From Filimonas lacunae (GTDB lineage Bacteria; Bacteroidota; Bacteroidia; Chitinophagales; Chitinophagaceae), in the NCBI RefSeq assembly GCF_002355595.1, contig NZ_AP017422.1, positions 1,240,001-1,304,000 of the forward strand: DNA of 64,000 nt, written 5' to 3'. Shown one piece after another: positions 1 to 9,095 of the stretch; positions within the stretch are counted from its first letter, which is position 1; each line of letters begins with the position of its first letter. The position numbers and the translations under genes are program-made. The notes under the pieces were generated by a model that was not told the DNA's origin, ran no database searches, and saw nothing but the letters and a program-made list of their open reading frames with translations.

Positions 1-2930
1 CTGTTACCGGCCTTGTTACAGACAGCAGTGGCGCGCCGGTAGAAGGCGCTAGTGTAACCGTAAAGGGCAGCACTAAGCTAAGCGCCAGTACAGCCGCCAA
101 TGGCAGGTTTCAGCTAAGCCAGGTAAGAGCAGGAGACAGGTTGCTGATAGCCCTGGTAGGTTATGTACCTGACGAGGTAACGGTAACAGGTGCACAGTTG
201 CTTATTGCACGTTTGCAGCCTTCCTTAAGCAAGCTGGATGAAGTAAAAATTGTAGCCTATGGCACTACCACCGAGCGGCGCAATGTAGGTTCTGTAACTA
301 CTGTAAAAGCTGAAACCATAGAGCGGCAGCCTGTAGCTGATGTGCTACAGGCATTACAATCAAATGTACCCGGGCTGGTGATAACCCAGGCCAACGGGCT
401 GGCAGGTTCTGGCTACGCAAAGGTAGAGATACGTGGCACCAACAGCCTGGCCAGTGGCAGCACCCCTTTGTTTCTGGTAGATGGGGTGCAGGTAGCAGGT
501 GCGGATGATTATACTGCTGGCATCAACCCTTTTATTGCCATAGGCCCTGACAATATTGAAAGCATTAGCGTGTTAAAAGATGCAGATGCCACTGCTATCT
601 ACGGTTCGCGTGGTGCCAATGGTGTCATACTCATCACTACCAAAAAAGGCAAAGCGGGGCAAACGCGTGTGAATGCCAATGTATCAGCAGGTTATAGCCG
701 GTACACACAGGCGGGCAAATTTCTGAATACAGAACAATACCTGGAAATGCGGCGTGAGGCATTTAAAAATGACGGAGAAACGCCCACTACACTTACAGCG
801 CCTGACCTGAACGGCTATGGTGTAGGGGCAGACGTAAACCGTTATACCAACTGGCAGGATGTAATGCTGAAACAAGGCGCTTCCATTACCGATGCACAAC
901 TGTCTATGGCTGGTGGCAACAATCAAACTACTTTTCATATAGGTGCCGGCTTTCACCGCGAAACGCCGCCACTGCCCGCAGATAATTTTTACTTTCAGCG
1001 GCCTTCGCTGCATGCCAACTTTAGCCAAACCAGTGTAGACCGTAAGTTCAGAGTAACGCTTAGCGCCAATTACAGCGATATCAAAAGCAACTACGCCAGT
1101 GGGGGAGATATCTCTTATTTTGCCTTTTCCCTGCCACCCAATTTGCCTGAATTGAAAAATGCAGATGGCTCTTTCAACTTCATTGAAAACATGTCCAACC
1201 CTTATGCTAAATTTGCCCAACCCAACCGCACGGGCGATAAAAACCTCCTCGCCAGCCTGGCCATTAGCTATCAACTGGCGCGTGGCCTTACCCTCAAAAC
1301 CAACTTTGGCTATACCGATCAAAACAAACAATCAGTATCTATCAGTCCGCTGGCCACCCTGTCTCCACAGTTAGGGCTTAGTTCGGGTATCGGCAATTTT
1401 ATTTCTATACTTACCAACAACTGGCAGGTAGAGCCACAGCTGGAATATGTGCGCACCATTGGCCGGGGGCGTCTTGCGGTGCTGGTGGGTGCCACCTGGC
1501 AGCAACTGCAACAGAACAGCTCGGCCATACGCGCCAACAACTACAGCTCTGAGGCTATGCTGGAAAACTATGCTACTGCTGCCAGCGTAACAGTAACGCC
1601 GGGCTATTCCAACTATAAATACGCAGCGTTGTTTGCCCGTCTCAACTATAGCTACCAGGATAAATACCTGCTTAACCTTACTGCCAGAAGGGATGGATCC
1701 AGCCGATTTGGCCCGGGCCGCCAGTTTGGCAACTTTGGTGCAATAGGTGCGGGATGGATATTCAGCGAAGAAAACTTTATTAAAATGCCTTGGCTCAGCT
1801 TTGGCAAACTGCGCGCTTCTATGGGCGTAACCGGCAATGATCAGATTGGCGATTATAAATATCTGAGTACCTATGGTGGTACTACCATTGCCGCACCCGG
1901 CGGGCTTGCTGTTTTCTCAGGCTTTACCTACAATGGCATAGCAGCTATATCGCCTGTGGCCTTATATAATCCCGATTATAGCTGGGAAACCACACGCAAG
2001 TATGAAATAGGCCTGGATATGGGCTTCTGGAAAGACCGTGTGTTGCTGAACGTAAGCTGGTTTAACAACCGCAGCTCTTCACAGCTGGTGAACTATTCAC
2101 TGCCGCCTACCACAGGTTTTAACAGCATTCTGCGCAATTTTCCGGCACTGATAGGTAACAACGGATGGGAGTTTACCCTAAACACTGTGAATGTAAGCAA
2201 CAGTAAATTCAGCTGGAATAGTGCGCTTACGCTTACTATACCGCGCAATAAGCTGCTGGCGTTTCCCAACCTGGCTAGCTCTAGCTATGCCAGCCAGTAT
2301 GTAATAGGGCAGCCGCTAAGTGTGCAAAAAGTATTTAAATACCTGGGCGTAGATGCTGCTACCGGCACTTATGTATTTGCTGATAAAGACGGCAAGCCCA
2401 CCAGTGCGCCAACACCCAATACCGACCAGCAATCGCTTGTAAATATCGACCGTAAACTATTTGCCGGCTTTACCAACACCTGGCGGTATGGCGCCTGGCA
2501 GCTGACGATAGATATGCAGTATGTACGAAAAACAACTTTTGATAACCTTACTGTAACGCCTAGCCCCGCCGGTGGCATAGGTAACTATAATGTAGCTGTA
2601 ATGGATCGCTGGCAAAAGCCGGGCGACCATACCAATGTACAACGCTTTACACAGAACACGGCTACAGATGCTTACCTGGCAGGCTATTATGTACAAATGA
2701 GTGAGAGGGCTTATACAGGCGGCTCCTTTATGCGGGTAAAGAATGCATCGCTGGCCTGGCAGCTGCCTGCCAATGCGCTGCACAGCCTGCACAGTAAGGG
2801 CGCGCGCATCTACCTCAATGCACAAAACCTCTTCACCTTTACCAGCTTTAAAGACAACGATCCGGAAACGGGATCGGGCAGTGTGCCGCCTATGCGCTCT
2901 ATTGTAGCAGGTATTCAATGTTCATTTTAA
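1..2930 (+). CDS. SusC/RagA-type TonB-linked outer-membrane protein (5' end outside window)
   Basis: The frame is open from base 3, so the true start is upstream of the window. The first ~75 in-window residues form a carboxypeptidase-regulatory-like beta domain (VTGLVTDSSGAPVEGASV). The plug domain follows, with the SusC hallmarks LQSNVPGL, PLFLVDGV, ESISVLKDADATAIYGSRGANGVI and ITTKKGK. The rest is a beta barrel ending in aromatic F (IQCSF). Proteins of this family form the gated outer-membrane pore that takes up oligosaccharides or peptides with TonB energy, together with a SusD lipoprotein lid. The SusD gene starts 12 bases downstream. No glycosidase is visible here, so the substrate cannot be named. 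Confidence 0.95.
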   Translation, partial: VTGLVTDSSGAPVEGASVTVKGSTKLSASTAANGRFQLSQVRAGDRLLIALVGYVPDEVTVTGAQLLIARLQPSLSKLDEVKIVAYGTTTERRNVGSVTTVKAETIERQPVADVLQALQSNVPGLVITQANGLAGSGYAKVEIRGTNSLASGSTPLFLVDGVQVAGADDYTAGINPFIAIGPDNIESISVLKDADATAIYGSRGANGVILITTKKGKAGQTRVNANVSAGYSRYTQAGKFLNTEQYLEMRREAFKNDGETPTTLTAPDLNGYGVGADVNRYTNWQDVMLKQGASITDAQLSMAGGNNQTTFHIGAGFHRETPPLPADNFYFQRPSLHANFSQTSVDRKFRVTLSANYSDIKSNYASGGDISYFAFSLPPNLPELKNADGSFNFIENMSNPYAKFAQPNRTGDKNLLASLAISYQLARGLTLKTNFGYTDQNKQSVSISPLATLSPQLGLSSGIGNFISILTNNWQVEPQLEYVRTIGRGRLAVLVGATWQQLQQNSSAIRANNYSSEAMLENYATAASVTVTPGYSNYKYAALFARLNYSYQDKYLLNLTARRDGSSRFGPGRQFGNFGAIGAGWIFSEENFIKMPWLSFGKLRASMGVTGNDQIGDYKYLSTYGGTTIAAPGGLAVFSGFTYNGIAAISPVALYNPDYSWETTRKYEIGLDMGFWKDRVLLNVSWFNNRSSSQLVNYSLPPTTGFNSILRNFPALIGNNGWEFTLNTVNVSNSKFSWNSALTLTIPRNKLLAFPNLASSSYASQYVIGQPLSVQKVFKYLGVDAATGTYVFADKDGKPTSAPTPNTDQQSLVNIDRKLFAGFTNTWRYGAWQLTIDMQYVRKTTFDNLTVTPSPAGGIGNYNVAVMDRWQKPGDHTNVQRFTQNTATDAYLAGYYVQMSERAYTGGSFMRVKNASLAWQLPANALHSLHSKGARIYLNAQNLFTFTSFKDNDPETGSGSVPPMRSIVAGIQCSF

Positions 2931-2942
2931 AAACCAGGTATT

Positions 2943-4325
2943 ATGAAACGCATTCTATATTCTTCTTTTCTTTTGCTACTGTGTGCTGCTTCTGCCTGCA
3001 AAAAACTGATAGATGCAGGCGAACCCAGAACACAAACAGTGGCCTCTATTGTATTCAGCGATAGTAAAACGGCCACCGCAGTACTGATGGGTATTTACGC
3101 GAGCCTCGAAGGCTACCGAACAGTTAATACCACCACCATGCCCGGTTTATCGGCAGATGAGCTGATCAGTTATTCATCACCTATATCCAGGTACTACACC
3201 AACTCATTAAATGCCTCTATTAATAATGATTTTTGGAGCGTATACTATGGGCATATCTATCAGGCCAATAACCTGATAGACCAGTTGCAGCAGTCACCTG
3301 CTGTAAAGGAGGCTGATAAGCGCCAGCTGATAGGAGAAGCATTGTTTCTGCGCGTGTTCTGCCATTTTTACCTGACGAATTATTTTGGCAACATTCCCTA
3401 CATTACCACACCAGACTATAAGGTAAACTCAGTTATAACACGGGTATCTGCCAAAGACTCTGTATATCCTGCCATGATACGCGACCTGAAGCTGGCGCAG
3501 AGCTACCTTTCTGTAGCATACCCTACAGCAGAGCGTGTGCGTGTAAACAAAGCCGTAGCTACCGCTTTGCTGGCCAGGCTGTACCTGTATCACGAAGAAT
3601 GGAAGAACGCAGAAGATGCTGCCACGGCAGTTATCAGCAATACCAGCGACTATGGTATAGAATCTATTGACAATGCCTTTCTGCGTGCCAGCAAAGAAGC
3701 CATCTGGCAGTTTAGTCCCAATAGCTCTTTTCTTACTTACTCGGCAGAAGCACTCAACTATATACTCAGAGGTGTGCCAGCTGGCAGCACCGGCAGGGTA
3801 AGCATCAGCTCTTTTCTATACAATGCGTTTGAGACAGACGATCTGAGAAAAACAAAATGGATAGGCACCATTACACCTGCAGGTAGTGCAGTAAGCTATC
3901 AATACGCATGGAAGTATAAAACCAACACATCCACCGGTACACCGGAATACTCCATAGTAATGCGACTGGCCGAGCAGTACCTGATAAGAGCAGAAGCCAG
4001 GGCCAGGCAGCAGCAGGTAGAAACAGCAGCCGATGATGTTGATGTGCTCAGGCAACGGGCAGGGTTGGGGCAACTGCCGGAGAACCTGACCCAACCGGAA
4101 TGCCTGGACCGTATTATGCAGGAGCGCCGTGTGGAGTTGTTTGTAGAATGGGGCCACCGCTGGCTGGATTTGAAGCGCACCGGCCTGGTAAACACGGTAA
4201 TGCCTGCTGTATGCCAGGCAAAGGGCGGTAGCTGGAAACCCGAATGGGCCTTATATCCCATACCGCAGGTACAATTAAATAACAACCCCGCTATGGCGGA
4301 CGACCAAAATGAAGGTTACAAATGA
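2943..4325 (+). CDS. SusD/RagB-family nutrient-binding lipoprotein
   Basis: The 460-residue protein begins with a lipoprotein signal (MKRILYSSFLLLLCAASACKK), whose cysteine would be lipidated. The body has the SusD pattern: an N-terminal helical TPR-like part with the family phrase LIGEALFLRVFCHFYLTNYFGNIPY, an RLAEQYLIRAEARAR helix, and a C-terminal RRVELFVEWGHRWLDLKRTG motif. It would sit on the cell surface as the lid of the SusC pore. Its TGA stop overlaps the ATG of the next gene (ATGA), so the SusC-SusD-TlpA unit is translationally coupled. Confidence 0.95.
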   Translation: MKRILYSSFLLLLCAASACKKLIDAGEPRTQTVASIVFSDSKTATAVLMGIYASLEGYRTVNTTTMPGLSADELISYSSPISRYYTNSLNASINNDFWSVYYGHIYQANNLIDQLQQSPAVKEADKRQLIGEALFLRVFCHFYLTNYFGNIPYITTPDYKVNSVITRVSAKDSVYPAMIRDLKLAQSYLSVAYPTAERVRVNKAVATALLARLYLYHEEWKNAEDAATAVISNTSDYGIESIDNAFLRASKEAIWQFSPNSSFLTYSAEALNYILRGVPAGSTGRVSISSFLYNAFETDDLRKTKWIGTITPAGSAVSYQYAWKYKTNTSTGTPEYSIVMRLAEQYLIRAEARARQQQVETAADDVDVLRQRAGLGQLPENLTQPECLDRIMQERRVELFVEWGHRWLDLKRTGLVNTVMPAVCQAKGGSWKPEWALYPIPQVQLNNNPAMADDQNEGYK

Positions 4326-5443
4326 TAAAGCCAATTACTATATTATCCTGCCTGCTGCTAACAGCAGCGGCAGGTTTTGCCCAGCAAACTGTGACCATTA
4401 AAGGTTATGTAACAGGGCCAGACACCCAACTGGATAAAGTATATCTATCCGGTGAAGGCATTGGTGAAGACACGGCTATCATCAAAAACGGGGTGTTTAC
4501 TTTCCAGGTGCCTTTTAAGCAGCCCATTATAGCCATACTGCATAGTGCGTATGATGAAGAAGTAAGAAAGATGTACCGCTCTGCTGTACTGGTGATAGAC
4601 CGTGCAGGCATCATAGTGATGGATAGTGTTGCATTGGACAAGGGTATGAGCAGGTGTATTATTAAAGAAATGCCCTCTGCTATAGAATTTGTGCAATTTG
4701 AAAAGCTGGGGGTAGCAGCCGGTAAGGCAGCCGCAGCTGTACAGCCCTGGGTGCAGGAAAATGAACCAGGCTACGAAGCCAAAAGAAAAGTATTTGATTC
4801 TGTATACCAGGAAAAACTTTCCGGATTGTTGTTGGAAGCGGCGCACGGGAATGGTGGAAAATTCAGTTTTGTAGTAACGCTGGGTAATAGCAGGAGCCGG
4901 CTTTCGGCTAAGGTGCTACAGCGTATATACCAGCTGCTAAGCCCAGCTATGCAGGCATCTGAGCCAGGCAAACAGATAAACGCCTACCTGAATGGGTTGA
5001 AGAATGGCGTAACAGGCGCTACGGTAGCAGATTTCAGCTTACCTGGGCCTGATGGTAAAGAAATAGCCCTTAGCCAGCTGAAAGGCAAATATGTGCTAAT
5101 AGATTTCTGGGCCAGCTGGTGTGGGCCATGCAGGCAGTCTTTTCCGTTTATGCGTTCGCTATACGACACCTACCGCCAGTATCCTTTCGAAATACTCAGC
5201 ATATCTATTGACAAAAGCAAGGTAAAATGGCAGCAGGCGGTGCAGGAAGAAAAACTACCCTGGCCGCAGGCATTGGATACCCGCAATGTATCTCTGCAAG
5301 GGTTTGCTGTAGTAGCGGTGCCAACCACTTATCTCCTCAGCCCAGAAGGAAAGATTATTGGAAAAGATATAGGTTTTGAAGAAAACAGTGCCATACCTAA
5401 GCTATTGCAACAGTTGTTTTTGCATACAGCTGCCCAACCTTAA
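4322..5443 (+). CDS. DUF4369 / TlpA-like thioredoxin-fold lipoprotein or periplasmic protein
   Basis: A Sec signal peptide (MIKPITILSCLLLTAAAGFAQQ) precedes a beta-rich DUF4369-like region (about residues 22-120), a helical linker and a C-terminal AhpC-TSA/thioredoxin domain. The redox motif is WCGPC (Cys267 and Cys270) within FWASWCGPCRQSFPFM, and the cis-proline loop is VPTTYLLSPEG. Such proteins are periplasmic thiol-disulfide oxidoreductases and are common next to SusCD pairs in Bacteroidota. The ATGA overlap with susD places it in the same operon. Its partner substrate is unknown. Confidence 0.9.
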   Translation: MIKPITILSCLLLTAAAGFAQQTVTIKGYVTGPDTQLDKVYLSGEGIGEDTAIIKNGVFTFQVPFKQPIIAILHSAYDEEVRKMYRSAVLVIDRAGIIVMDSVALDKGMSRCIIKEMPSAIEFVQFEKLGVAAGKAAAAVQPWVQENEPGYEAKRKVFDSVYQEKLSGLLLEAAHGNGGKFSFVVTLGNSRSRLSAKVLQRIYQLLSPAMQASEPGKQINAYLNGLKNGVTGATVADFSLPGPDGKEIALSQLKGKYVLIDFWASWCGPCRQSFPFMRSLYDTYRQYPFEILSISIDKSKVKWQQAVQEEKLPWPQALDTRNVSLQGFAVVAVPTTYLLSPEGKIIGKDIGFEENSAIPKLLQQLFLHTAAQP

Positions 5444-5470
5444 GGCTAGTTTTTCCGGAGAGAGAATTGG

Positions 5471-5908
5471 TTGAAAAATTTGGTTACCCAACGGATGATT
5501 TATTTCCCATTGATTGGGGAGATTTCTGAAGTTATTGAACCTGTTTTTTCGATGCTTTTAATAAGCGAAATGTTTAAATTATTAGATATGACCGATATTA
5601 TGTTGTCTAAAATAAAAGACCTGTTTAAACCTTTAACAGTTCTTGTTACGTTTGTGCTGAATATTATGTTGATCTGTGCGCTTCTCTATAATCCGTTCAG
5701 TCTTTTTTTTGTAGAAGGTAATGAAACTTACGGCATTGTTTCAGCAATACTTACTATTGTTACTTGTGTGTTGATCGTTTCTCTTAGCGTGAGTTCTGGA
5801 CTATTACTTTATAATATTGCTAAAAAAGACAGGGTATCTATCTATTCACCGGTGCTTGCATTGATAGTGTTAATAGCTGTGCTTGCGGCAATTTTATATG
5901 GTGGATGA
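5471..5908 (+). CDS. Small hydrophobic membrane protein, unknown function
   Basis: This 145-residue product has three hydrophobic stretches, roughly residues 55-78, 90-115 and 122-143, and is probably an inner-membrane protein. The TTG at 5471 is preceded at a suitable distance by GGAGAGA, which supports it as the start; an ATG at 5495 is the alternative. Composition is more AT-rich than the preceding SusC operon. I recognise no family. A hairpin lies just after the stop, at 5926-5949. Confidence 0.55.
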   Translation: MKNLVTQRMIYFPLIGEISEVIEPVFSMLLISEMFKLLDMTDIMLSKIKDLFKPLTVLVTFVLNIMLICALLYNPFSLFFVEGNETYGIVSAILTIVTCVLIVSLSVSSGLLLYNIAKKDRVSIYSPVLALIVLIAVLAAILYGG

Positions 5909-5925
5909 GGGGCTGCTAATGAAGA

Positions 5926-5949
5926 AAGCCCCAACTTTCGTTGAGGCTT
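5926..5949. terminator. Hairpin between convergent genes
   Basis: AAGCCCCAAC and GTTGAGGCTT pair (one mismatch) around a TTTC loop. It lies between the convergent ends of the membrane protein and the 207-residue gene and resembles the AAAGCCTCAAC terminators at 9062 and 18992. No good T-run follows, so the call is moderate. Confidence 0.5.
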
Positions 5950-5963
5950 CTCCTCCATGCTAT

Positions 5964-6587
5964 CTATCCTCCATACACCGCCGATACAATATCACTCGGC
6001 TGCCCTATATCTTCTCTTCCGTTAAAATAAAACGCCATATACTCGCGTATCTCTGCCTGCTGGGGCACAGCAAGTGGGCGGGTATCCTGGTAAGGCGATT
6101 CATAATCGTTACCCAGTTTTTCCCAACCGTAGGTACCCTTAATACGGCTGTAAATGGTAATACATTTCATCACCTGCAGGTTAAAGGTAATATCCACCCT
6201 GCCGGAATAAGCTGTGGCCTTAATGATTGGTTTTATCTCCTTTAGGTCGAAGATTCGGGTGCTGCCTACAATTCCGAGCGCACTGCCCAGCGAATCCTGG
6301 TAGTTTTCATTGGATTTCATTTGTGCTGCCAGCCTGATGATTACCTGTATGGAATCCTGCACTGTTTTGTTCCTGGCCTTTACGGACTCTTCAAAGTCTT
6401 TACGCTTTACCTCGGTACCGGTTATGGCTGTTACCAGGGTATCTGAGGCCGTTTCCAGCTCTGTTACCTGCTGAGTGCTCAGGCCCAGTTGGGGGCCTAT
6501 CACGCTGGCCTTTTCTTTTAAATTACTGCCCCATACTATTTTTTTTGCATCGGCTTTAGGAACAAAATGGATATACTGTTTTTTCAT
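5964..6587 (-). CDS. Hypothetical protein, 207 aa
   Basis: The product is soluble, with no signal peptide or membrane segment. An N-terminal region rich in K, T and Q (about residues 1-100; TQQVTELETASDTLVTAITGTEVKRK) looks helical, and the C-terminal half looks beta-rich (GRVDITFNLQVMKCITIYSRIKG, then YMAFYFNGRE). The ATG at 6587 is followed by MKKQYIHFVPKADAKK. No catalytic motif is visible and I do not recognise the family. It is transcribed convergently with the small membrane protein. Confidence 0.6.
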   Translation of the reverse strand: MKKQYIHFVPKADAKKIVWGSNLKEKASVIGPQLGLSTQQVTELETASDTLVTAITGTEVKRKDFEESVKARNKTVQDSIQVIIRLAAQMKSNENYQDSLGSALGIVGSTRIFDLKEIKPIIKATAYSGRVDITFNLQVMKCITIYSRIKGTYGWEKLGNDYESPYQDTRPLAVPQQAEIREYMAFYFNGREDIGQPSDIVSAVYGG

Positions 6588-6993
6588 AAAATGTGTTTTT
6601 GTTTATTAACTAATAATTGTTGTTGCCGCTCTTTTTTATTGATCCCCTCTACTGTTCTGGCTCCTGCGCAGTTACCGGTGAACGAAACGTAGTGGAGGGT
6701 GAGCTGCGATGTAAAATTGCAAAAGGGGGTGAAGAGCATAAAACCTGTGTCACAGGTGTGTTGGGCTCAAACGCAGTGGGGACGCGGAAAAAAAACTTTT
6801 TATTTTGTGGAAACGAAAACGGTAAAAAACTTTAGAAACTGCGCAATTGGCTCATATACAGCTGGTTGTGATGTTGTGTCTGGCTAACGAAACACAGGTG
6901 TAACACAGGTTTTGCCCCGCAAATGCAGTGGTAGTAAGGGTTTTTGTTTCAAAAACCGTTTTTTAGTGTGCCTGCTTGCTTATAAAAAAAGGA

Positions 6994-7014
6994 GCTTTCC
7001 CATGCCTCGTCCTA
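6994..7014. repeat. 21-bp direct repeat leading palindrome block 1
   Basis: GCTTTCCCATGCCTCGTCCT plus A is repeated exactly at 7204-7224. The offset is 210 bp, exactly ten periods of the 21-bp array that each copy introduces. Confidence 0.85.
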
Positions 7015-7131
7015 TAGGATGGGCGTCTTGCTCTATAGGACGAGCTGCTCGTCTGTTGTGCCGGGCAACTCGCCCTATAGCGCAAGCAGCTCGTCCTAAC
7101 GGATAAGTTGCTCGTCCGTTAGGATATGTGT
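7006..7131. repeat. Six tandem 21-bp palindromic units (block 1)
   Basis: Units begin at 7006, 7027, 7048, 7069, 7090 and 7111, exactly 21 bp apart. The best units approach the palindrome CTCGTCCTATAGGACGAG; others carry TAAC or GTTA centres. The spacing puts all centres on one face of the helix. Function is unknown: it could be an iteron or operator array, or a chain of small RNA hairpins. Confidence 0.8.
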
Positions 7132-7215
7132 TTGGCTTGCAGGAATCAGTGGCCTGGCAGATGGTAGGGGCACAAAAAAAGCACGCCCCGGATGCCCGGA
7201 AGTGCTTTCCCATGC

Positions 7216-7278
7216 CTCGTCCTAACGAGCGAGCAGCTCGTACGTTAGGACGAAGCGCTCATCCGTTAGTATATGGGG
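7216..7278. repeat. Three further 21-bp palindromic units (block 2)
   Basis: Units begin at 7216, 7237 and 7258 and stay in the same 21-bp phase as block 1, although the 84 bases between the blocks (7132-7215) show no unit similarity. The preceding 12 bases are also shared with block 1. It ends about ten bases before the stop of the 7289 gene. Confidence 0.75.
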
Positions 7279-7288
7279 GCGTAAAGTG

Positions 7289-8020
7289 TTATTCTTCCGT
7301 ATGCAGGTCGTCCGGAAACCTGCCGCCGTTGCGTTTTATTTTTCGTAGTATCAGCCCACATTCGTCTAATAACGCCTCCAGCTTACGGATGGTAGTTGCA
7401 GAAACCCGTTTGCTGGCCATCGTTACCAGGTTTTCTGCACTGGGCATTTCGGCACGCGGAAAAGAAACCACCTTGCTTAAAATGCGTAATACAGGGGCAA
7501 ATTTTCTCAGTTTGGTAAAGCCCGCCACTACCAGCATGCGTACAAAAACGCTGAAAAATATACCGTTCTCCCGCATCTCGGCTCGGTCCAGCTCTTCCCG
7601 GTCGGCTTTTATTTCTTCACTGGCCAGATTGGCCTGGCGATTCAACCATTCTTCTATATGTATAGCCACAGCATCGGTTTCCTGGCTATAGCCGCCGCAG
7701 GTAGCTGGTTGCCACCTGGTAGTGGTTAAGGCCTGCAGGTATTGTTTACGCAACCGGCCTATACAGGCAAGTTTGTCTGCCCCGCTTTGCGCTGCATGAA
7801 TTTGCATGCCGGCTTCAGTGGCCATGTAATGCAGTAAACGTCTGCAATTGAGGTTCATGGCAATGGCAATTTCAAACAGCTGTTCCTGCGCGCCCTTTGC
7901 ACGGTTCCATAATTTAAGATTATGAAGCAATGTATTAATATAGTCAACCCGCTCCTTGCTACGTTGTTCGGGTACACTGTGATGCACGAATGTATGTACC
8001 GCCCGTAATATGGCACGCAA
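7289..8020 (-). CDS. Hypothetical protein, 243 aa, possible regulator
   Basis: A basic, mainly helical protein without signal peptide or membrane segment. The C-terminal third (SAENLVTMASKRVSATTIRKLEALLDECG) reads like a helix-turn-helix followed by a helix, but this is only an impression. The start is doubtful: position 8020 is a TTG, the frame stays open back to a stop at 8042-8044, and no ATG lies nearby. It may therefore be truncated at its 5' end, with foreign sequence beginning near 8041. I do not recognise the family. Confidence 0.5.
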   Translation of the reverse strand: MRAILRAVHTFVHHSVPEQRSKERVDYINTLLHNLKLWNRAKGAQEQLFEIAIAMNLNCRRLLHYMATEAGMQIHAAQSGADKLACIGRLRKQYLQALTTTRWQPATCGGYSQETDAVAIHIEEWLNRQANLASEEIKADREELDRAEMRENGIFFSVFVRMLVVAGFTKLRKFAPVLRILSKVVSFPRAEMPSAENLVTMASKRVSATTIRKLEALLDECGLILRKIKRNGGRFPDDLHTEE

Positions 8021-8040
8021 CAGCTTATTGCCACGGCTTG

Positions 8041-8256
8041 TTTACTAATATCTATTGGTCCATCTTCCTAATCGCCAGCTGGTTTGGTCCTCTAATTGCT
8101 GTTCTCCTGATTCTTTTTGTACCTGGCATTTCTGTCGCATCATTTATTTGGTTCCGGGAACGTTACCTAGAGCTAATTTCATTTTTTGTCCAGATTTGCT
8201 TTTTGCCTGCCAGGGAGGTGCTTGCATTTCTGGATTTGAAAAGTTATCTTTCTTAA
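8041..8256 (+). pseudogene. Possible remnant of a membrane-protein gene
   Basis: On the plus strand the frame through this stretch reads as a hydrophobic segment (SIFLIASWFGPLIAVLLILF) followed by an amphipathic tail ending at a stop at 8256. The only ATG in frame (7990) would overlap the opposite-strand gene. It looks like the 3' end of a small membrane-protein gene, or chance hydrophobicity; support is weak. Confidence 0.2.
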
Positions 8257-8347
8257 AAATTAATCGCCTCCCAATATGGCCCGAAAAATGATCCCATTGC
8301 CACATATCTTGTCAATATATTCCTTTGAGAGGAAGTTCCGGCTACCT

Positions 8348-8896
8348 ATGATATCGGTAAGGCCCGTATATGCGGTCATCATAAAACTATTTTTTTTACT
8401 GCTTCTATTCATGCTCTGCAGAACAGGCCATGCACAGAAAATTACCCCCGAACAGCAGGCCATTAAAGTAGTCCAAAAATACTTCCGGACCGACTGCAAG
8501 ACAGGCGTGGCCTATTCGTGGACCAGGGATGGAAATATTGCAGATAGGTCGGTCGGCAGCTATCAGATCTATGAGATCAAGGGGCTGACTTGGAAGCTCA
8601 AGGCTGCTGAGCTCAGTACAGTTGAGAAAAATAACGGCTACACGTTTCGCGGTACGATCACACTGAATGCCGCTTCTTTCAGATCTTTTACAGTTTATGG
8701 ACAAAACGTGCCTTTGGACCGTCGACATAGCAAAGGCTGGGGCGAATGGAAAGAGTTTCCCCAAAACGATTACACGATTATCATCGAGAAAAAGAATGGG
8801 GTTTGGAAAGATCTTGATGTCGCCCATCAATATGCCGTCCAGATATCGGCGCACGATGTGCCAAAGTGCACCAATATCACCAATCCTCCGCAATGA
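8348..8896 (+). CDS. Hypothetical secreted protein
   Basis: I chose the ATG at 8348 because it begins a textbook signal peptide (MISVRPVYAVIIKLFFLLLL, ending GHAQ). The longer frame from 8276 would place 24 residues before it. GAGGAAGT lies about a dozen bases upstream. The mature part, about 150 residues, appears beta-rich (YTFRGTITLNAASFRSFTVYG) and has no recognised motif. It is probably periplasmic or surface-exposed; function unknown. Confidence 0.6.
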   Translation: MISVRPVYAVIIKLFFLLLLFMLCRTGHAQKITPEQQAIKVVQKYFRTDCKTGVAYSWTRDGNIADRSVGSYQIYEIKGLTWKLKAAELSTVEKNNGYTFRGTITLNAASFRSFTVYGQNVPLDRRHSKGWGEWKEFPQNDYTIIIEKKNGVWKDLDVAHQYAVQISAHDVPKCTNITNPPQ

Positions 8897-9018
8897 CAAT
8901 GCGGTCATTGCCTAGATTTTAACTTCTCCCCTAATTGGAGGGTTTCCCCAATCTGGCTTTTAGACTATCCAGACTTTATGCATAGTAATCAATATCCCCC
9001 AACAAATCGTCTTGATCC

Positions 9019-9095
9019 GAAGTAGTGAAAGCGTAGCAGGCAGCGCCTGGCTGAAAATAAGAAAGCCTCAACATTTGTTGAGGCTTTATCTGTGG
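9019..9095 (+). repeat. 77-bp direct repeat, left copy (tetR 3' end plus terminator)
   Basis: These bases are identical to 18949-19025, where they are the last codons of a tetR gene, its terminator, and the last three bases of the tRNA-Val gene. Here they are not attached to any tetR gene. The pair brackets a 9.9-kb segment carrying the esterase and efflux genes. Confidence 0.9.
9062..9087 (+). terminator. Terminator hairpin (duplicated copy)
   Basis: AAAGCCTCAAC pairs perfectly with GTTGAGGCTTT around an ATTT loop. It is an exact copy of the terminator at 18992-19017 and has no obvious gene to end here. Confidence 0.6.

Larger units (their letters stand above)
6588..7288. other. Gene-poor stretch of about 700 bases
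   Basis: No convincing gene lies between the divergent start at 6587 and the end of the gene at 7289. Several short frames (64-77 residues, with arginine/proline/glycine 7-residue repeats) are by-products of the 21-bp tandem repeat listed below. Bases 6600-6960 show no structure that I can name. Confidence 0.6.

Noticed and set aside
684-1331. 215-residue minus-strand frame inside susC
   Set aside because: Antisense to clear SusC plug and barrel coding; no family features.
1-5443. Complete polysaccharide utilisation locus
   Set aside because: Only SusC, SusD and a thioredoxin protein are visible; no glycosidase or sensor is encoded here.
6912-7213. Arg/Pro/Gly repeat proteins over the 21-bp array
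   Set aside because: Similar 7-residue repeats appear on both strands only because 21 is a multiple of three; no start signals.
7006-7278. Palindromic 21-bp array as a CRISPR
   Set aside because: Units are contiguous with no unique spacers, and no cas gene is in the window.
7128-7691. 187-residue plus-strand frame
   Set aside because: It overlaps the array and the antisense of the 243-residue gene; composition is Ser-rich shadow sequence.
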